From an uncultured Clostridia bacterium (GTDB taxonomy: Bacteria; Bacillota; Clostridia; Oscillospirales; Oscillospiraceae), in NCBI GenBank assembly GCA_947165595.1, contig CAMVAV010000008.1, positions 1 to 61,848 on the forward strand: a DNA stretch of 61,848 nucleotides. Direction: 5' to 3'. The translations under genes and the position numbers were made by a program. Below the pieces are notes generated by a model, which saw only the letters and a program-made list of their open reading frames with translations, was not told the origin of the DNA and made no database searches. Positions 49,721-59,500 of this stretch are shown here, piece by piece (position 1 is the stretch's first letter; each line of letters begins with the position of its first letter).

Positions 49721-50479
49721 ATGTCGGTGATCTCGAGCCGCAGCTTCTCTCTTCCGGGAGAGATCCAAACCCATTCGCACCCGCACGCGCACATCATCCT
49801 GCCGCAGACGCAGTATTTCTACCTGCGCTTCGACGGGCGAGTCTTCAATCTGCTGCCGGGTCAGATCGGCTTTGTGCCGCCCGGGGTCGTGCATGATTTC
49901 GGCTGCCCCGGCGAGGCGCTGACGCTGAACATTCCCGCGGAGATGATCAAGCCGTCGGACCTTGTCGCGCTGACGGAGCGCTGCGTGTGGGAGATCGACG
50001 AGCGGCTGGAGCCCCTGATCTCGCTGATCGAGCGGGAGGCGGCGGGCGCGGGCCGGGAGAGCGATTCCCTGCGCTATCTGTTCTACTATCTCTACGACAA
50101 GCTGGTGGAGCAGGGACAGTCGCTTTCCCTGCGCTACATCGAGCAGAACTACGCCTCGGACATCACGATCCGGGAGCTGGCGGCGCTGGAAAACTACAAC
50201 GTCTCCTACTATTCCGAGTGGTTCCGGCGCAGCTTCGGCTGCCTGCCGAGCGAATACCTGCGCATGGTGCGCATCGAAAAGGCGCGCGAGATTCTGGCAA
50301 CGACGCGGTATCGCGTGATCGACGTGGCGATACAGGTGGGCTATGGCAACGCCTCCTCCTTTACCCGGGCGTTCCGGGAGGTGGAGGGCGTCACCCCCAG
50401 CCGATACCGGCAAACAGCAAAGCAAACCCGCAGAAGCGCCGCAGGCGCCGGCTTGACGCGGGAGAAAAAGGAGGAGTGA
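49721..50479 (+). CDS. AraC-family regulator with cupin sensor
   Basis: GAAAGGGGAA precedes ATG 49721. The product is 252 aa. The N-terminal cupin (about 10-85) includes HSHPHAHIILP and the LLPGQIGFVPPGVVHDF barrel turn. The DNA-binding part (about 140-240) has two HTH motifs: ITIRELAALENYNVSYYSEW and VIDVAIQVGYGNASSFTRAF, the latter the AraC signature. It is the likely local activator of the catabolic locus. Six bases separate it from the dehydrogenase genes. Confidence 0.92.
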   Translation: MSVISSRSFSLPGEIQTHSHPHAHIILPQTQYFYLRFDGRVFNLLPGQIGFVPPGVVHDFGCPGEALTLNIPAEMIKPSDLVALTERCVWEIDERLEPLISLIEREAAGAGRESDSLRYLFYYLYDKLVEQGQSLSLRYIEQNYASDITIRELAALENYNVSYYSEWFRRSFGCLPSEYLRMVRIEKAREILATTRYRVIDVAIQVGYGNASSFTRAFREVEGVTPSRYRQTAKQTRRSAAGAGLTREKKEE

Positions 50480-50484
50480 GGAAC

Positions 50485-50799
50485 GTGAGGATCGAACAGC
50501 ACCCGATCCTGCAATTCGACCGCGGGGAGAAGGTCACCTTCACCTTCAACGGTCAAACCGTGGAGGGCTACACCTCGGAGACCATCGCGGCGGCGCTGCA
50601 CGCGGCGGGCATCCGCGAGCTGGGCCACAGCCAGAACCTGCACCGCCCCAGAGGACTGTTCTGCGCCATCGGCAACTGCTCGTCCTGCTTCATGACGGTG
50701 GACGGCGAGCCCAACGTGCGCGTCTGCGTCACAAAGCTGCGCGACGGAATGGTCGTGGAGGAGCAGGAGGGAAAGGGGGTCGTGCGCCATGATCCGTGA
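50485..50799 (+). CDS. [2Fe-2S] ferredoxin-like subunit (HcnA-type)
   Basis: GTG 50485 follows AAAGGAGGAG. The product is 104 aa. Cluster cysteines are in CAIGNCSSC (near residues 58-66) and VRVCVTK (near 79), the pattern of the small [2Fe-2S] subunit of HcnABC, D-hydroxyproline and dye-linked amino-acid dehydrogenases. The start GYTSETIAAALHAAGIREL is typical. It overlaps the next gene by 11 bases, so the two are coupled. Confidence 0.9.
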   Translation: MRIEQHPILQFDRGEKVTFTFNGQTVEGYTSETIAAALHAAGIRELGHSQNLHRPRGLFCAIGNCSSCFMTVDGEPNVRVCVTKLRDGMVVEEQEGKGVVRHDP

Positions 50800-51889
50800 C
50801 GTGGAGGTACTGGTGATCGGCGGCGGTCCGGCGGGACTGTGCGCCGCGGAGGCGGCGGCTTCTGCCGGCGCGCACGTGCTGCTGTGCGAGCGGGACGGCG
50901 TCCCGGGCGGGCAGCTGGTCAAGCAGACGCACAAATTCTTCGGCTCCGAGCGGCAGTATGCCGGCGAGCGCGGCATCTTCATCGGAAAGAAGCTGATCGA
51001 CGCCGTCACCCGGCGCGAAAACGTTGAAATTCTGACCGACGCGACGGTCCTCGGCATGTACGAGGACGGCGTCGTCACCGTGCTCAAGGACGACAAGCAC
51101 CTCAAGCTCCGCCCCAAAAAGACGATCATAGCCACCGGCGCGGCGGAGAAGTTTCTGACCTTCCCCAACAACGACCTCCCCGGCATCTACGGCGCGGGCG
51201 CGGTGCAGACGCTGATGAACGTCGCCGGCGTCAAGCCCGCGGAGCGCGTGGTAATGGTCGGCGCCGGCAACATCGGGCTGATCGTGTCCTATCAGCTCCT
51301 GCAGGCAGGCGTGCGGGTCGTGTCGGTCGTGGAGGCGGCGCCGAGGATCGGCGGCTTCCTCGTCCACGCCGCGAAGCTGCGCCGCGCCGGCGTGCCCATC
51401 CGCACGGGCTGGACCGTGAAGGAGGCGTACGGCAACGGAAAGCTGGAGGGCGTGGTCCTGTGCGAGCTGGACGAGAAATGGCAGCAGGTCCCCGGCACCG
51501 AGCTGGACGTCCCCTGCGACACGCTGTGTCTTGCCGTGGGGCTGACGCCGCTCTCGGAGCTGTGCTGGCAGGCGGGCTGCCACATGGAGTTCATCCGGGA
51601 GCTGTCCGGCCATGTGCCGGTCACGGACGAAAACCTGATGACCAGCGTGGAGGGGCTCTACGCCGCCGGAGACGTGTCCGGCATCGAGGAGGCGTCCTCC
51701 GCGATGGTGGAGGGCCGTCTCGCGGGCTATGCCGCGGCGGCGAGCCTCGGCTATGACGCGGAGCGCTCCCGCGCCGAGGCGGACGCCGCGCGCGCCGAGC
51801 TCAGGGAGCTGCGCTCCGGCCCGCTGGGCGGCAAGATCCGCGCGGGACTGGAAAAGGTCGCGGAGAAAAGGAGGAATGCGGTATGCTGA
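50789..51889 (+). CDS. FAD/NAD(P)-dependent oxidoreductase subunit (HcnB-type)
   Basis: The product is 366 aa with two dinucleotide folds: LVIGGGPAGLCAAEAA (residues 8-23) for FAD and MVGAGNIGLIVSYQLL near 155 for NAD(P). The motif ATGAAEKFLTFPNNDLPG and the YAAGDVSGIEEASSAM turn fit the alpha subunit of proline or hydroxyproline dehydrogenase complexes. The BFD-like cluster domain that HcnB carries at its C-terminus is here a separate gene (52375). Confidence 0.9.
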   Translation: MIRDVEVLVIGGGPAGLCAAEAAASAGAHVLLCERDGVPGGQLVKQTHKFFGSERQYAGERGIFIGKKLIDAVTRRENVEILTDATVLGMYEDGVVTVLKDDKHLKLRPKKTIIATGAAEKFLTFPNNDLPGIYGAGAVQTLMNVAGVKPAERVVMVGAGNIGLIVSYQLLQAGVRVVSVVEAAPRIGGFLVHAAKLRRAGVPIRTGWTVKEAYGNGKLEGVVLCELDEKWQQVPGTELDVPCDTLCLAVGLTPLSELCWQAGCHMEFIRELSGHVPVTDENLMTSVEGLYAAGDVSGIEEASSAMVEGRLAGYAAAASLGYDAERSRAEADAARAELRELRSGPLGGKIRAGLEKVAEKRRNAVC

Positions 51890-52371
51890 TTCGGGACGGA
51901 ATCCCCACGGCGGAGGACCTGGCGTCGGTCCTGCCCTCGCCGGAGCGCCTCGCGAAGGGGCCCATCGCCATTGCCGAGTGCTTCCAGAGCATCGCCTGCA
52001 ACCCCTGCACCAAGGCGTGTCCGCAGCACGCGATCACCATGGAGCCGGATATCAACGCCCTGCCGAAGATCGACCCGGACAAGTGCGTCGGCTGCCGCCT
52101 GTGCGTGGCGAAATGCCCCGGGCTCGCCATCTTCGTCGTGGATATGACGCACGGCGAGAACACCGCGCTCGTCACGCTTCCCTATGAGTTCCTGCCCGTC
52201 CCCGAGAAGGGTCAGGCCGTGGCCGGACTGAGCCGCAGCGGCGAGAAGCTGGGCGAGTTCCGGGTCTTCGGCGTCGCCTCCGGCGGAAAAGCGAACCTGA
52301 CGTGGATGGTCACGCTGGAGGTGCCGAAGGAGCTGGCGATGGAAGTGCGCAACATACGAGTGGAGGTGTGA
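51883..52371 (+). CDS. 4Fe-4S ferredoxin subunit
   Basis: The product is 162 aa with two clusters: CNPCTKACP preceded by CFQSIAC, and CVGCRLCVAKCPG. The C-terminal part (about 90-160) is beta-rich and not a standard ferredoxin. It overlaps the flavoprotein by seven bases. It should pass electrons from the flavin subunits to an unknown acceptor. Confidence 0.88.
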   Translation: MLIRDGIPTAEDLASVLPSPERLAKGPIAIAECFQSIACNPCTKACPQHAITMEPDINALPKIDPDKCVGCRLCVAKCPGLAIFVVDMTHGENTALVTLPYEFLPVPEKGQAVAGLSRSGEKLGEFRVFGVASGGKANLTWMVTLEVPKELAMEVRNIRVEV

Positions 52372-52374
52372 GCG

Positions 52375-52713
52375 ATGGCGGATCGTGACATCATTCTCTG
52401 CCGCTGCGAGGACGTGACGCGCGAGACGATCCTCGATTGCATTGCGGCGGGCTATCGGACCATTGACGAGATCAAGCGCGTGACCCGGGCGGGTATGGGA
52501 CCCTGTCAGGGGCGCACCTGCCGCCTGCTGATCGCGCAGGAGCTTTCCCGCGCCTACGGCGTGCCGATGGAGGAGGTGCTCATGCCCACCTTCCGCCCGC
52601 CGGTCAAGCCCATCAGCATGGGCGCGCTGGCGGACGCGTGGCTGGAGGAGCACACGGGCGAGGCGGCGGTCTCCGGACAGGCCGTCCCCGAAGAAGGAGG
52701 CGGCGCGGAATGA
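52375..52713 (+). CDS. BFD-like [2Fe-2S] subunit
   Basis: The product is 112 aa. CRCEDVTRE at residues 9-17 and GMGPCQGRTC near 40-49 are the four cysteines of the bacterioferritin-associated-ferredoxin fold. In HcnB-type enzymes this domain is fused to the flavoprotein. It overlaps the next gene by four bases. Confidence 0.9.
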   Translation: MADRDIILCRCEDVTRETILDCIAAGYRTIDEIKRVTRAGMGPCQGRTCRLLIAQELSRAYGVPMEEVLMPTFRPPVKPISMGALADAWLEEHTGEAAVSGQAVPEEGGGAE

Positions 52714-53855
52714 AGAAGGGTTACGACGTCGTCATCGTCGGCGGCGGCATCGTCGGCTGCGCCACCGCCTTTGAGCTGGCAAAGCGGGGCGTGAAGGATA
52801 TCCTGCTGCTCGAGAAGCGCTTTTTGACGGCGGGCGCGACCGGCCGCTGCGGCGCCGGCATCCGCCAGCAGTGGGGCAGCGAGCTCAACGCCCGCATCGC
52901 GCTCGAGAGCACGCGCATCTTCGAGGAACTGGAGGAATACACCGGCTATGAAAAGAGCGTGGGGCTGCATCAGGGCGGCTATCTGCTGGTCGCCTACACG
53001 GATAAGGAGTGGGAGCAGTTTCAGAAGAACCTGGAGGTGCAGCACCGCCTCGGCATCGACTCCTGCGCGCTGACCCCCGCGGAGATGAAGGAAAAGGTGC
53101 CCTTCCTCAATCTCGACGGGGTCCGCGGCGGCGCCTTCTGCCAGAAGGACGGGCACGCCGATCCGTTCCACTGCACCCAGGCGTACGCCATGGGCGCGAA
53201 GCGCATGGGCGTGGACATCGAGACCTACTGCGAGGTGACGGGCTTTCGCACGAAGGGCGGCGCCATCGCGGGCGTGGAGACCGCAAAGGGCTATGTGGAG
53301 GCAAAGACCGTCATCAACTGCGCCAACACCCGCGCGCCGGAGCTGGCAAGGCTGGTCGGAGAGGAGATCCCCGTCCACGCCGAGCGGCATCAGGCGCTGG
53401 TTACCGAGCCGGTCGCGCCGCTGATCGACTGCATGGTCATGGCGTTCTCCCGCTCCTACTATGTGCAGCAGACGCCCCACGGCAGCTTTGTCATGGGCAT
53501 CGGCCCCAAGGAGGCGCCCAGCCACAATTTCCAATCCAGCTGGCAGTTCCTTGAACACAACTGCGCGGTCATGTGCGAGGCGCTCCCCATCCTGCGCAAG
53601 CTGCGCGTGGTGCGCCAGTGGGCGGGGCAGTACGACATGAGCCCGGACGCCAACCCCATCATCGGAGAGGCGGAGAGCTGCCGGAGCTTCTACACCATGT
53701 GCGGCTTTTCCGGCCACGGCTTTATGGTCAGTCCCCGCGTCGCCATCATGATGGCGAACCACCTGACGGGTCAGGAGGACTCGCTGGATATCCGCCGCTT
53801 CAGCAAGAAGCGCTTCGAGACCGGCGAGCTGCTGCTGGAGCCCGCGGTTGTCTGA
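52710..53855 (+). CDS. DAO-family FAD-dependent amino-acid dehydrogenase (HcnC/LhpB-type)
   Basis: The product is 381 aa. The FAD motif VVIVGGGIVGCATAFELA starts at residue 7. GATGRCGAGIRQQWG and the C-terminal MCGFSGHGFMVSPRVA are typical of the catalytic beta subunit of proline, D-hydroxyproline, sarcosine or glycine dehydrogenases. It oxidises the C-N bond of a secondary or primary amino acid. The full cluster (2Fe-2S, flavin, 4Fe-4S, BFD, DAO) gives a five-gene membrane-free complex. The substrate is inferred only. Confidence 0.9.
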   Translation: MKKGYDVVIVGGGIVGCATAFELAKRGVKDILLLEKRFLTAGATGRCGAGIRQQWGSELNARIALESTRIFEELEEYTGYEKSVGLHQGGYLLVAYTDKEWEQFQKNLEVQHRLGIDSCALTPAEMKEKVPFLNLDGVRGGAFCQKDGHADPFHCTQAYAMGAKRMGVDIETYCEVTGFRTKGGAIAGVETAKGYVEAKTVINCANTRAPELARLVGEEIPVHAERHQALVTEPVAPLIDCMVMAFSRSYYVQQTPHGSFVMGIGPKEAPSHNFQSSWQFLEHNCAVMCEALPILRKLRVVRQWAGQYDMSPDANPIIGEAESCRSFYTMCGFSGHGFMVSPRVAIMMANHLTGQEDSLDIRRFSKKRFETGELLLEPAVV

Positions 53856-53891
53856 TTGATTTTACACCAGGCCCGCTGAAAAAAACACCGG

Positions 53892-53921
53892 GGGAGGATT
53901 CCGCGCTCGCGGAGTCCTCCC
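53892..53921 (+). terminator. bidirectional terminator between convergent operons
   Basis: A stem of 13 bp with one G-U (GGGAGGATTCCGCG with CGCGGAGTCCTCCC). On the minus strand it is followed after five bases by TTTTTTT, serving the 53939 gene. Confidence 0.82.
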
Positions 53922-53938
53922 TCGTAATCATGCATCCG

Positions 53939-55453
53939 TCATTCTTCCGCCGCCTGCCGGTAGAGCCGCTCGAGCAGCTCCGCCGAGACCGAGCCGGTCT
54001 GATTGTAGATCACTTCGCCGCGGCGGTTGAGCACGATCGTCTGCGGCAGCGCCTCCGAGCCGCCGACCGCGGCGAAGAGCGCGCCGTCCTCCGAGTCGAC
54101 AGCGAACGGCATGTCGAGCCCGCGTCCGGAGAGGAACTCTCCCACGTCGTCCGTCACGTCGCCCGCGTGGATCGCCAGCATCGCGACGTCGCCCGCGTGC
54201 GCGTGATAAAGCGCGTTGAAGTGCGGCAGCTCCTTCACGCACGGCGCGCAGTAGGTTGCCCACAGGTTGATGACAACGACCTTGCCGCGCGTTTCCGAGA
54301 GACGGAAGGTCGAGCCGTCCAGACATTCCGCCGTGAAATCCGCCGGCCGCTCGCCGACCGCCAAGCCGACGGGGGCGTCGCTCGCCCAGAGGTCGCCCGG
54401 CTTATCCGGCGGAGCCGCCGTCTCCTGCGGGGAGTCCGCGCGCGCGTCCGCCGCGCTCCGACGGGGCTCGATCCAGTTGAACCACAGCAGCGCGAGACAG
54501 AGCGCCGCCAGCGCGGCGCCCCGGACAACGCCTTCGGCGCGCTTGCGCTTCGCCGCTGCCTCCGGCGCCTCGGCAATCTCGGGGGCGAGCAGGGTATAAC
54601 CGCCCGCCTTGAGCGAGATCGCCTTTTGGGCGCACACATCCATGCACCTGCCGCAGGAGATGCACTCGCGGTCGCCCACGGCGCGCACGTCCATCTCACA
54701 GATGCGCACGCAGGCGCCGCAGCCGTTGCAGCGCGCAGGCTCCGCCTTCACGCCGACCAAGGCGAGGCGGCCGAACATGCCGTAGATCGCGCCGAGCGGG
54801 CACAGAAAGCGGCAGAACGCGCGATAGCAGAACACGCAGGCGAGGCCGACGGCGATCATGACGACGAACTTGCCCGTAAAGAGCGGCCCGAGCATGGATA
54901 AAAAGCTCGGGTTGGCGGGCAGCAGGAGCATGGCGCCCTCCAGCGTGCCCGCCGGACAGAGGTATTTGCAGAAGCCCGGCACCGGCAGGCCCCGGCGAAG
55001 CCCGTACCACAGCGGGATCGCGACGGCGAACACGATCAGGACGCCGTATTTGAGATATGAAAGCGCGCGCGTCGCGCGATTTTTTTTGATCTTGAACGTC
55101 GGGACCTTGTGCAGCAGCTCCTGCAAAAGCCCCGCCGGGCAGAGCCAGCCGCAGACGGTCCTGCCGAGGATCAGCCCGTAGAGCAGAAGGATGCCGAACA
55201 CGTAGAAGCCGGCGCGGCTGCCGGAATTGGCCAGCGCGTTTTGCAGCGCGCCGAGCGGGCAGGCGCCCACGGCGCCGGGGCAGGAGTAGCAGTTCAGACC
55301 GGGCACGCAGACCGCCTTGGCCTTCCCCGTGTAGATTTTGCCCGTGACGAAGCCCTTGATCTGCGCGTTGTACAAAAGCGCGGCGTAGAGCTGAATGAGC
55401 CGGCGCTTTGCGGGGAGGCGCGCCCGCCGCCGGGACGTTTTCGGATTATCCAA
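53939..55453 (-). CDS. membrane 4Fe-4S protein fused to a TlpA/ResA-type thioredoxin
   Basis: The product is 504 aa. The N-terminal half has five or so TM helices with Cys motifs of the NapH/CcoG type (CYSCPGAVGACPLGA, GWLCPAGLLQ, CKYLCPAGTLEG, CRFLCPLGAIYG) and a ferredoxin pair (CNGCGACVRICE, CISCGRCMDVCA). After a further TM near 310 comes an extracytoplasmic thioredoxin domain (365-504) with WATYCAPC and the cis-Pro LPQTIVL. It could carry electrons across the membrane to reduce extracellular thiols. It overlaps the CXXC gene start by eight bases. Confidence 0.9.
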   Translation of the reverse strand: MDNPKTSRRRARLPAKRRLIQLYAALLYNAQIKGFVTGKIYTGKAKAVCVPGLNCYSCPGAVGACPLGALQNALANSGSRAGFYVFGILLLYGLILGRTVCGWLCPAGLLQELLHKVPTFKIKKNRATRALSYLKYGVLIVFAVAIPLWYGLRRGLPVPGFCKYLCPAGTLEGAMLLLPANPSFLSMLGPLFTGKFVVMIAVGLACVFCYRAFCRFLCPLGAIYGMFGRLALVGVKAEPARCNGCGACVRICEMDVRAVGDRECISCGRCMDVCAQKAISLKAGGYTLLAPEIAEAPEAAAKRKRAEGVVRGAALAALCLALLWFNWIEPRRSAADARADSPQETAAPPDKPGDLWASDAPVGLAVGERPADFTAECLDGSTFRLSETRGKVVVINLWATYCAPCVKELPHFNALYHAHAGDVAMLAIHAGDVTDDVGEFLSGRGLDMPFAVDSEDGALFAAVGGSEALPQTIVLNRRGEVIYNQTGSVSAELLERLYRQAAEE

Positions 55454-55886
55454 GGCCGATACACTCCGTACAGATATTGACCGCCTTCACCAGCACGTCC
55501 CGCATGCTGCCGTTGCAGACGCCGGCGATCAGGCATGCGGCGGCAAGGAAGAACAGCGCCGCGCGCGCCCGGCGGTCGACGGAGCCCGCGCGGACGGCAC
55601 AGCGGCGGGGCGAAGCGTCCCCTGCGCCTTGGCGGGCGTTTTCGCCGCGGACGCCGAGCACGGCGCACAGGATCGTCACCGCCGCCGAAGCGGCAAAGAT
55701 GATGGCAGGCGCCCTCGCGTGCGCCGCGACGTTCCCGGGCGTATAGATCGCGGCGCCGGGGTCCTCCGCCCGGCGCGCGCCGCCCTCGCGGCAAATGTCG
55801 ATCGCGGCGGCGGCGAGCAGGACCGCCAGCAGCACGCACAGCGCCGACTGTACCCACAGCAGGCGCTTCTTATTCTTATGCTTCAT
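55446..55886 (-). CDS. CD1871A-like CXXC membrane protein
   Basis: The product is 146 aa with TM helices near 10-28, 58-80 and 105-125. The C-terminus CTECIGLG is the CXXC motif of a small clostridial family usually next to TlpA/ferredoxin-type genes. The next gene starts within its stop region, so coupling is tight. It is probably a partner of the membrane redox protein. Confidence 0.85.
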   Translation of the reverse strand: MKHKNKKRLLWVQSALCVLLAVLLAAAAIDICREGGARRAEDPGAAIYTPGNVAAHARAPAIIFAASAAVTILCAVLGVRGENARQGAGDASPRRCAVRAGSVDRRARAALFFLAAACLIAGVCNGSMRDVLVKAVNICTECIGLG

Positions 55887-55929
55887 ATCCGTATCCTTTC
55901 ACAGCCCCCTGCCGCCGCTTTGCGGACGC

Positions 55930-56316
55930 TCAGCCCTTTTTCAGCGTGACGGTCAGATCGCCCCAGGTCTCGCCCGTGCGGTATTCGGTCTCGTCCCCGG
56001 CGTAGCCCTCGGGCGCTTTGAGGATGTGCACGGTGTAGACGCCGGGCTCCCCGTCAAAGACGGCGACGCCGCTTGCGTCGGTATTGGCGAAGCGGCAGTC
56101 CGAATCGGAGCAGAACTGCACCTTGACGCCCTCCACGGGGCCGCCGTCCTCGTCCCTGACGATGACGCGGTAGACCTCCGCGCCGGCGTCCGAAGCAGCC
56201 GTCCCGGAGGCCGGCGCATCCGCCGGAGCGGGGGCGGAGGCGTCCTGCCGCGCGCAGCCGGCGAGCAGCCCCGCCGCGAGGCAGAGGGTCAGCAGAAGAA
56301 AGCAAGCCTTTTTCAT
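55930..56316 (-). CDS. small lipoprotein with SpaA/prealbumin-like domain
   Basis: ATG 56316 has GAAAGGAA. The lipobox is LLAGC (Cys about 21). Residues 48-128 form one beta-sandwich of the SpaA/Cna-B type: VRDEDGGPVEGVKVQFCSD, then ANTDASGVAVF and GVYTVHIL. It also has a Cys pair (CSDSDC) that could be a thiol target of the thioredoxin domain downstream, which is inference. It is the first gene of the minus-strand operon. Confidence 0.85.
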   Translation of the reverse strand: MKKACFLLLTLCLAAGLLAGCARQDASAPAPADAPASGTAASDAGAEVYRVIVRDEDGGPVEGVKVQFCSDSDCRFANTDASGVAVFDGEPGVYTVHILKAPEGYAGDETEYRTGETWGDLTVTLKKG

Positions 56317-56345
56317 GGTTCGATTCCTTTCAGCGTGTTACGAAC

Positions 56346-56374
56346 ATTATAGTGACAGAAGGCGGAAAAAGCAA
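56346..56374 (-). promoter_or_regulatory. sigma-A promoter of the membrane redox operon
   Basis: Minus strand: TTGCTT, 17 bases, TATAAT, with a leader of about 25 bases to ATG 56316. Confidence 0.75.
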
Positions 56375-56444
56375 GAGGCGGACGTCGCCGCGGCCCCGTC
56401 TCCGCATACGGCGCGTTCGATTTGCGCCGCTTTCAAAGTTCGTG

Positions 56445-56473
56445 TTGCCATTCGGCGCGGAAAACGATATAAT
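56445..56473 (+). promoter_or_regulatory. sigma-A promoter of the hybrid kinase
   Basis: TTGCCA, 17 bases, TATAAT, about 37 bases before GTG 56516. Confidence 0.8.
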
Positions 56474-56515
56474 AAATAAAATTGATACATCCCGGCGCAA
56501 AGGGGGGAAACCTCT

Positions 56516-59500
56516 GTGAAAGACAGTATTCTGGAGCTGGCGGCTTTTTTGCTGACTCTGTTTTGTTTGACCTACAGCATGACGGTCCGCCGGAAGCTGT
56601 ATATTCCGCTGCCCTCCGGATTGCGGGCGGCGCTGCGGGACAGGCATTGCGGCTTTTTGATCATGCTCGTCACCGTCGCGCTTTCCACGGCCGGCTCCAT
56701 GGCGAGAATGCTTGCGCAGGATATGCACGCGGCGGCAAGCGTTCAGCTTCTGCTGAACATGGCCTACTACATCTTTCACAATATGCTCCCGTGCTTTTTG
56801 GCGCTTTACGTCTTAAAGCTTTCCCGCCCGGAGAAAAAGCAGCACATTCTGTTTTTCCTGCCGCTGCTGTTCGGCCAGCTTCTGATCCTCACCAATCCCG
56901 TTACCAGGCTTTGCTTCTATATTGACGAATCGCTCCGCTATCACCGCGGCTCCGGGATCTGGATGCTTTACGCGGTCGCCGCGTTCTACGCGGTCATCGG
57001 AATTCTGTATTATATCCGCTTCGGCGGCGCGCTGTCCAAAACCGACCGTATGGCCGCGCTGATCCTTCTGATCGTCGCGCTCGTCGGCGTGGCGGTCCAG
57101 GCGCTCTGGTCCGTGAAGGTGGAGCAGTTTTTCGAGGCCGTCGCGCTGTTCGGCTGCATGGTGATGCTCGAGCGGGAGGAGGGCAGCGCGGAGGACGGCG
57201 CGCGCGAGCGGAACAGCCTCTTGGCCGCGATCGTCCTGACGTTTATGGCGGTGATCCTGATGAACGCCATGCTGATCCGCAATATGGCGGACACGCAGTC
57301 CGACCTGATCGGCAATTTCCAGCTCGACGTGATCCGCGGCGAGCTGCAGGATACCATCCGCGGGGCGGAGACCGACGTGCTGCTCGCCGCCATCGGCGCC
57401 GAGCAGCTCGTGGGCCCCGGAAGCTCCCGGGAGGCGGTGGAGCGGTACATAAAAGCGCAGCGGGAAAGCCATCTCGGAAACGAGAGCTTCATGAACCTCT
57501 ATATCGCCGGCAGCGACTGGCATATCATTCCGGGCTTCGACGCGCCGCCGGACTATCGCGCGTCGAGCCGCCTGTGGTATCTCGGGGCAAAGGACCACCC
57601 CGGCGAGGCGTATATCACCGAGCCGTATCTGGACGCGGATACCGGCACGATGTGCTTCACAGTCTCTGAAATGCTCTCCGACGGAGAGACGGTCGTCGCC
57701 ATGGACCTGAATTTCACGCAGGCGCAGCGATCCATTCAGCGAATGACCAACGGCACGGATCAGACCGCCATGATCGTCACCTCCGGCGGACTGATCGCGG
57801 GCTATACGGATATGTCCCTCGTGGGCGAGCGCGCCGACGAAAAGCTGCCGGAATACGCGGAGGTGCTCCGGCGCGTCACGATGTCCAGGGAGCACGGGAG
57901 CTTCCGCGTGCGGCTGCACGGCCGCCCCTGCACGATATTTTCCTCCGAGACCGGCAACGGCTGGTATCTGATCCTCGCGGAGGACAACGAAACGCTGTAT
58001 GCCGAGAGCAACCGGCGCATCATCATGATGACGGCGGTGAATCTGCTGATGCTGGTGGTCATTATGGCCTTCTACATCGTCAGCTCCCATAACCGCCGGC
58101 GCACGGCGGAGGCGGAGGCGGAAAGCCGGCGCTTCATCAACGGGATATCCGGCAGGCTGAGGGAATCCGCCGCGCAGCTCCAGCGCCTGGGCGACGAGCG
58201 GCTGATCTCGGAGGAAACGGACGCCGCGGCGCTTGCCGGACAGGTCCGTGAAGCCGGACAGAAGCTCAGCGAGCTGGTGGACGGCATCCGCTCGTTCGCG
58301 CTGCTGCAGCGCGAGCGGGAGCGGGAGGCGGAGAGGCAGAAGGAGGAGCGCCACGCCGCGTTTTCCCGCGCGCCCAGCCGCAACGCGCGCAACGGCGTCA
58401 TTGTGACCTTCCTGCTCGCCATGCTTATTTTGCTGTTTTTCTGCGTCCGCATTTCGCTCACCGCGGGCAACATCCGCATGAATCAGGACGCGGACCGGTA
58501 CGAAATACAGCTCGACACATGGACGGCGCAGCAAAAGAGCCTCCTTTTCCTGCTCACGGATATCATCTCCGCGAAACCGGAGCTGATGGAGGACTACGAC
58601 GGCGCCGTGCATCTGCTCAACGGCATCGCGCGGCAGTATCCGGAGATATCCTCCTGCTATCTCGCGAACCCCTACGCGGCGCATACGATCATCACGGAAA
58701 CCGGCTGGGTCCCCGGACCGGAATATAAGCCGGAGGAGCGCCCCTGGTACCGGGACACGGAGCGCTCGGCGACGGGCTTCAGCATTTCCGCGCCCTATTA
58801 CGACGCGGAGACCGGCTGCTACTGCGTCACCTTTTCCCGGACCGTCACCGGGGAAACGGGCGAGTTTTTGGGCATATTCGGCATTGACGTCTATCTGGAT
58901 GAGCTGGTCAACGTGCTGGACGAGAACGATTCCGACAGGAGCTTCGCCTTCCTCGTGGACGCGGAGGGGCTGATCATCAGCCATCCCAACCCCGATTACC
59001 AGATGACGCCGGAGAGCAGCGTCAGCGTGGAGGATACGGAATACGCCGACGCGTACAACAAGGACGGGGTCGCGATCCTGCGGGATCATACGGGCAGGCT
59101 GGTCGCCTGCATCCACCGCGAAACGGGCTCCGGCTTTACGATCCTGGCCGCCACCGCCTGGTGGGACGTCTACGGCAGCGTGGTGCTGGTGACGCTGGTG
59201 ACGCTGGCGCTGTTCGGCATGTGCATCATGATCGTCGTCCGGCTCATCAACCGGCTGATCCTCTGGCAGGACGACGTGAACCGGCGGCTGGTGGAGGCGG
59301 CGGACGCCGCGGTGAAGGCGGATCAGGCGAAATCGCGGTTCCTCGCCCAGATGAGCCACGAGATCCGCACGCCGATGAACGCGATCATCGGGATCGGCAA
59401 TCTCGCGCTGCAAAGTCCGGGCGTTTCGCCGCAGACCCATGAGCAGCTGGAGAAGATCAACGTGAGCGCGCGTCATCTGCTTGCCCTGATCAACGATATT

